Below, in pieces: positions 62,599-64,000 of a DNA stretch of 64,000 nucleotides. The DNA lies in contig DATKXK010000018.1 of assembly GCA_035529075.1 (NCBI GenBank), positions 1-64,000 on the forward strand. Reading direction: 5' to 3'. Every line of letters starts with the position of its first letter. The stretch's first letter is position 1. Made by a program: the position numbers and the translations under genes. Source of the DNA: Acidobacteriota bacterium. GTDB taxonomy: Bacteria > Zixibacteria > MSB-5A5 > GN15 > FEB-12. Under the pieces are notes generated by a model. It was not told the DNA's origin. It was given only the letters and a program-made list of their open reading frames with translations, and searched no databases.

Positions 62599-63141
62599 TC
62601 AATCGGAGACGGGGCACGGCGGGAACTCGCACCCGCCCGGCGGGAGCATAAACATGCAACGGATATACCACGTCAGGTCGCCGATGTCCACGACGCCGTC
62701 GGAGTCGAAGTCCGCCTCCTCCGGACAGATAAGCGGAGTGTGAGATATGAACAGGAAGTCGATCAGGACCGTCAGGTCCCCGATGTCCTGCAAGTCGTCC
62801 GGGTCGCCGTCAATGTTCCCCTTCGTGCCGATACAGCAGCCGCCGCAGTCCCAGTCGGCGATGGTGTTGCTTTCGATACAGCCCGACGCCTGCATCCAGA
62901 GGATGACCAGATCGCACACCGAATTCAACTGGCCGGTCACCCGTACGCTGTCACCAACCGTGTAGCTGCCGTAGTCGTCAAGGTGATACCTCGAAGAGCT
63001 CCCGGCCGGTTGAAACAGCACAAAGTCCAGTGAGTGGACAAGTGTACCGCATTCGTCCACCCATGGGTCCACCTGTGATTGAGCCGAACCGGCGACGGCC
63101 TGTGCACAGAGCACAGTCAACAGGATAAGCACGATTCTCAT
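62599..63141 (-). CDS. Small exported protein with dockerin-like tail
   Basis: 180 aa from ATG 63141 (AAGGAGG upstream). Signal peptide (MRIVLILLTVLCAQAVAGSAQ, 1-21), then a compact beta-rich domain of about 85 aa with four cysteines (VDECGTLVHSLDFVLFQPAG ... VCDLVILWMQASGC), and a tandem dockerin-like module (about 112-175: GNIDGDPDDLQDIGDLTVLIDFLFIS and VDIGDLTWYIRCMFM). The first domain resembles short beta-sandwich modules seen with dockerins in these bacteria; I cannot name its ligand. It lies 30 kb away from the main cluster of dockerin proteins, so these genes are spread through the chromosome. Confidence 0.82.
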   Translation of the reverse strand: MRIVLILLTVLCAQAVAGSAQSQVDPWVDECGTLVHSLDFVLFQPAGSSSRYHLDDYGSYTVGDSVRVTGQLNSVCDLVILWMQASGCIESNTIADWDCGGCCIGTKGNIDGDPDDLQDIGDLTVLIDFLFISHTPLICPEEADFDSDGVVDIGDLTWYIRCMFMLPPGGCEFPPCPVSD

Positions 63142-63225
63142 CCGTACCTCCTTCAAATTCAACTGTCCGGACGGACCGGACAGCACGGTTCGGTGATGTA
63201 GGGTCTTAAGCGATGGGCTACAAGA

Positions 63226-63253
63226 ATTATACTAAACTGGTCAGTTTTGTCAA
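63226..63253 (-). promoter_or_regulatory. Near-consensus sigma70 promoter with embedded palindrome
   Basis: On the minus strand TTGACA (63253-63248), 16-nt spacer, TATAAT (63231-63226). The spacer is filled by AAACTG-N2-CAGTTT (63234-63247), a perfect inverted repeat suited to a repressor. It drives the dockerin protein gene ending at 62599. Confidence 0.75.
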
Positions 63254-63321
63254 GGTTTGATTTGGTGCGGTCGACGCTCCACCGGTCTTCAAGGGACGCA
63301 AGAATTATGTTCCCTCCCTCG

Positions 63322-63327
63322 TATAAT
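63322..63327 (+). promoter_or_regulatory. -10 box for tilS
   Basis: TATAAT at 63322-63327, 18 nt before the tilS start codon. No convincing -35 box (63299-63304 reads CAAGAA). Confidence 0.45.
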
Positions 63328-63345
63328 GCCGTTAGATTACACGTT

Positions 63346-64000
63346 ATGACGATTCTGCAAAAGGTTAGACGGACCGTCCGGGACTACCACATGATCGGCC
63401 GGGGAGATTCTGTTCTCGTGGCCCTCTCCGGCGGGCCGGACTCGGTCGCCCTGTTGCGCCTTCTGCTCCGATTGCGGACGGAGCAGCGGCTCTCGCTGGC
63501 AGCCGTGTACGTCAACCATCGGATCCGCCCGAGGGCCGCCCGAAAAGAGGAAGAGTTCTGTCAAAAACTCTGCGAACGATATCGTATTGATCTGACCATC
63601 GTCGCCGGCGACGTGCCGGCCCTGGCAAAATCCTCCAGGACGGGTCTGGAAGAGACGGCGCGGGAGTTTCGTTACGGCGTGTTCGAACAGTTGGCCGAGC
63701 GGGACGGCCATGACCGCATCGCGCTGGGTCACCAGATTGACGACCGGGTGGAGACCGTCCTGTTCCGCCTGCTTCGCGGGACCGGCCGCAGCGGACTGGC
63801 CGGCATTCCGGCCGCCCGAGGCAAAATCATCCGCCCGTTATACGACCTGACGAGGGCGGAGATCTTAACCTACCTCAGGAGAATCAAGCAGAGCTATTGC
63901 GAGGATTTGAGCAATCGAGACCTTGAGTTCTCTCGCAATTACATTCGTAACCGTCTTCTGCCGGAGATTCGCCGCCGCGTGAACCCCCGGGCGGACTCGG
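63346..64000 (+). CDS. tilS: tRNA(Ile)-lysidine synthase, 5' part (runs off the window)
   Basis: ATG 63346 opens a frame without stop to the window end, giving 218 residues of the N-terminal part. It starts MTILQKVRRTVRDYHMIGRGDSVLVALSGGPDSVALL: the SGGPDS PP-loop (about 28-33) is the ATP-binding motif of TilS and relatives. AAVYVNHRIRPRAARKEEEFC, GHQIDDRVETVLFRLLRGTG and IIRPLYDLTRAEILTYL are TilS-specific blocks. It converts C34 of tRNA-Ile(CAU) to lysidine, changing codon reading from AUG to AUA. It is divergent from the dockerin protein gene. Confidence 0.95.
   Translation, partial: MTILQKVRRTVRDYHMIGRGDSVLVALSGGPDSVALLRLLLRLRTEQRLSLAAVYVNHRIRPRAARKEEEFCQKLCERYRIDLTIVAGDVPALAKSSRTGLEETAREFRYGVFEQLAERDGHDRIALGHQIDDRVETVLFRLLRGTGRSGLAGIPAARGKIIRPLYDLTRAEILTYLRRIKQSYCEDLSNRDLEFSRNYIRNRLLPEIRRRVNPRADS

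Overview
The window looks like a chromosomal segment of a GC-rich, Gram-negative bacterium of the FCB type, most like candidate phylum Zixibacteria. This is inference from three signs. There are many large exported proteins ending in a tandem dockerin-like module built on the motif DIGDLTxLIxYLFIS. Others end in a type-IX-style C-terminal sorting domain (NYPNPFNPTTT ... SGIYxYRL). An lpxH-like gene implies lipid A and an outer membrane. No taxonomic marker was available beyond this.

Layout. 0-4.7 kb: a terminator from an upstream gene, a clade-3 catalase, then a LysM/peptidoglycan-binding protein converging on an unknown proline-rich protein. 5-31 kb: a cluster of giant secreted proteins (12-Asp-box beta-propeller, C10 cysteine peptidase, a protein with duplicated C39-like peptidase domains, M14 zinc carboxypeptidase, Fn3 protein, beta-helix/cohesin-like/Ig-like protein, cohesin-like/dockerin protein). 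They are interrupted only by diaminopropionate ammonia-lyase. Most have their own sigma70-like promoter (TTGACA-N16/17-TATAYT) and a terminator. 31-36 kb: a more AT-rich accessory patch with a FISUMP lipoprotein, a secreted proteasome-like Ntn hydrolase, a probable type II restriction-modification pair, a 59-aa zinc-ribbon gene and tRNA-Arg(ACG). Dispersed palindromic repeats flank part of it. 36-43.4 kb (minus): PP2C phosphatase and two proteins with the C-terminal sorting domain. 43.8-55 kb: VanZ-like protein, K+ channel, SDF symporter with a long disordered tail, HtpX, CNNM/CorC-like protein, YqaA-like protein, CDF transporter, RlmD-type rRNA methyltransferase, DUF885 protein. 55-64 kb: a HIT protein overlapping an aconitase-like gene with two N-terminal helix-turn-helix-like repeats and a mutated active site, a selenocysteine peroxiredoxin split by an in-frame TGA, an orphan beta-class DNA methyltransferase, lpxH, purL, another dockerin protein, and the 5' part of tilS.

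The most notable points are: (1) the peroxiredoxin whose peroxidatic position is UGA; (2) the aconitase/LeuC-like protein that has lost DSH and DH catalytic motifs and a cluster cysteine but gained DNA-binding-like repeats; (3) the exported proteasome-fold protein in which signal-peptide cleavage would expose the catalytic Thr; (4) a roughly 0.8-kb structured 5' leader before the beta-helix surface protein; and (5) cohesin-like and dockerin modules co-occurring with C-terminal sorting domains in one locus.
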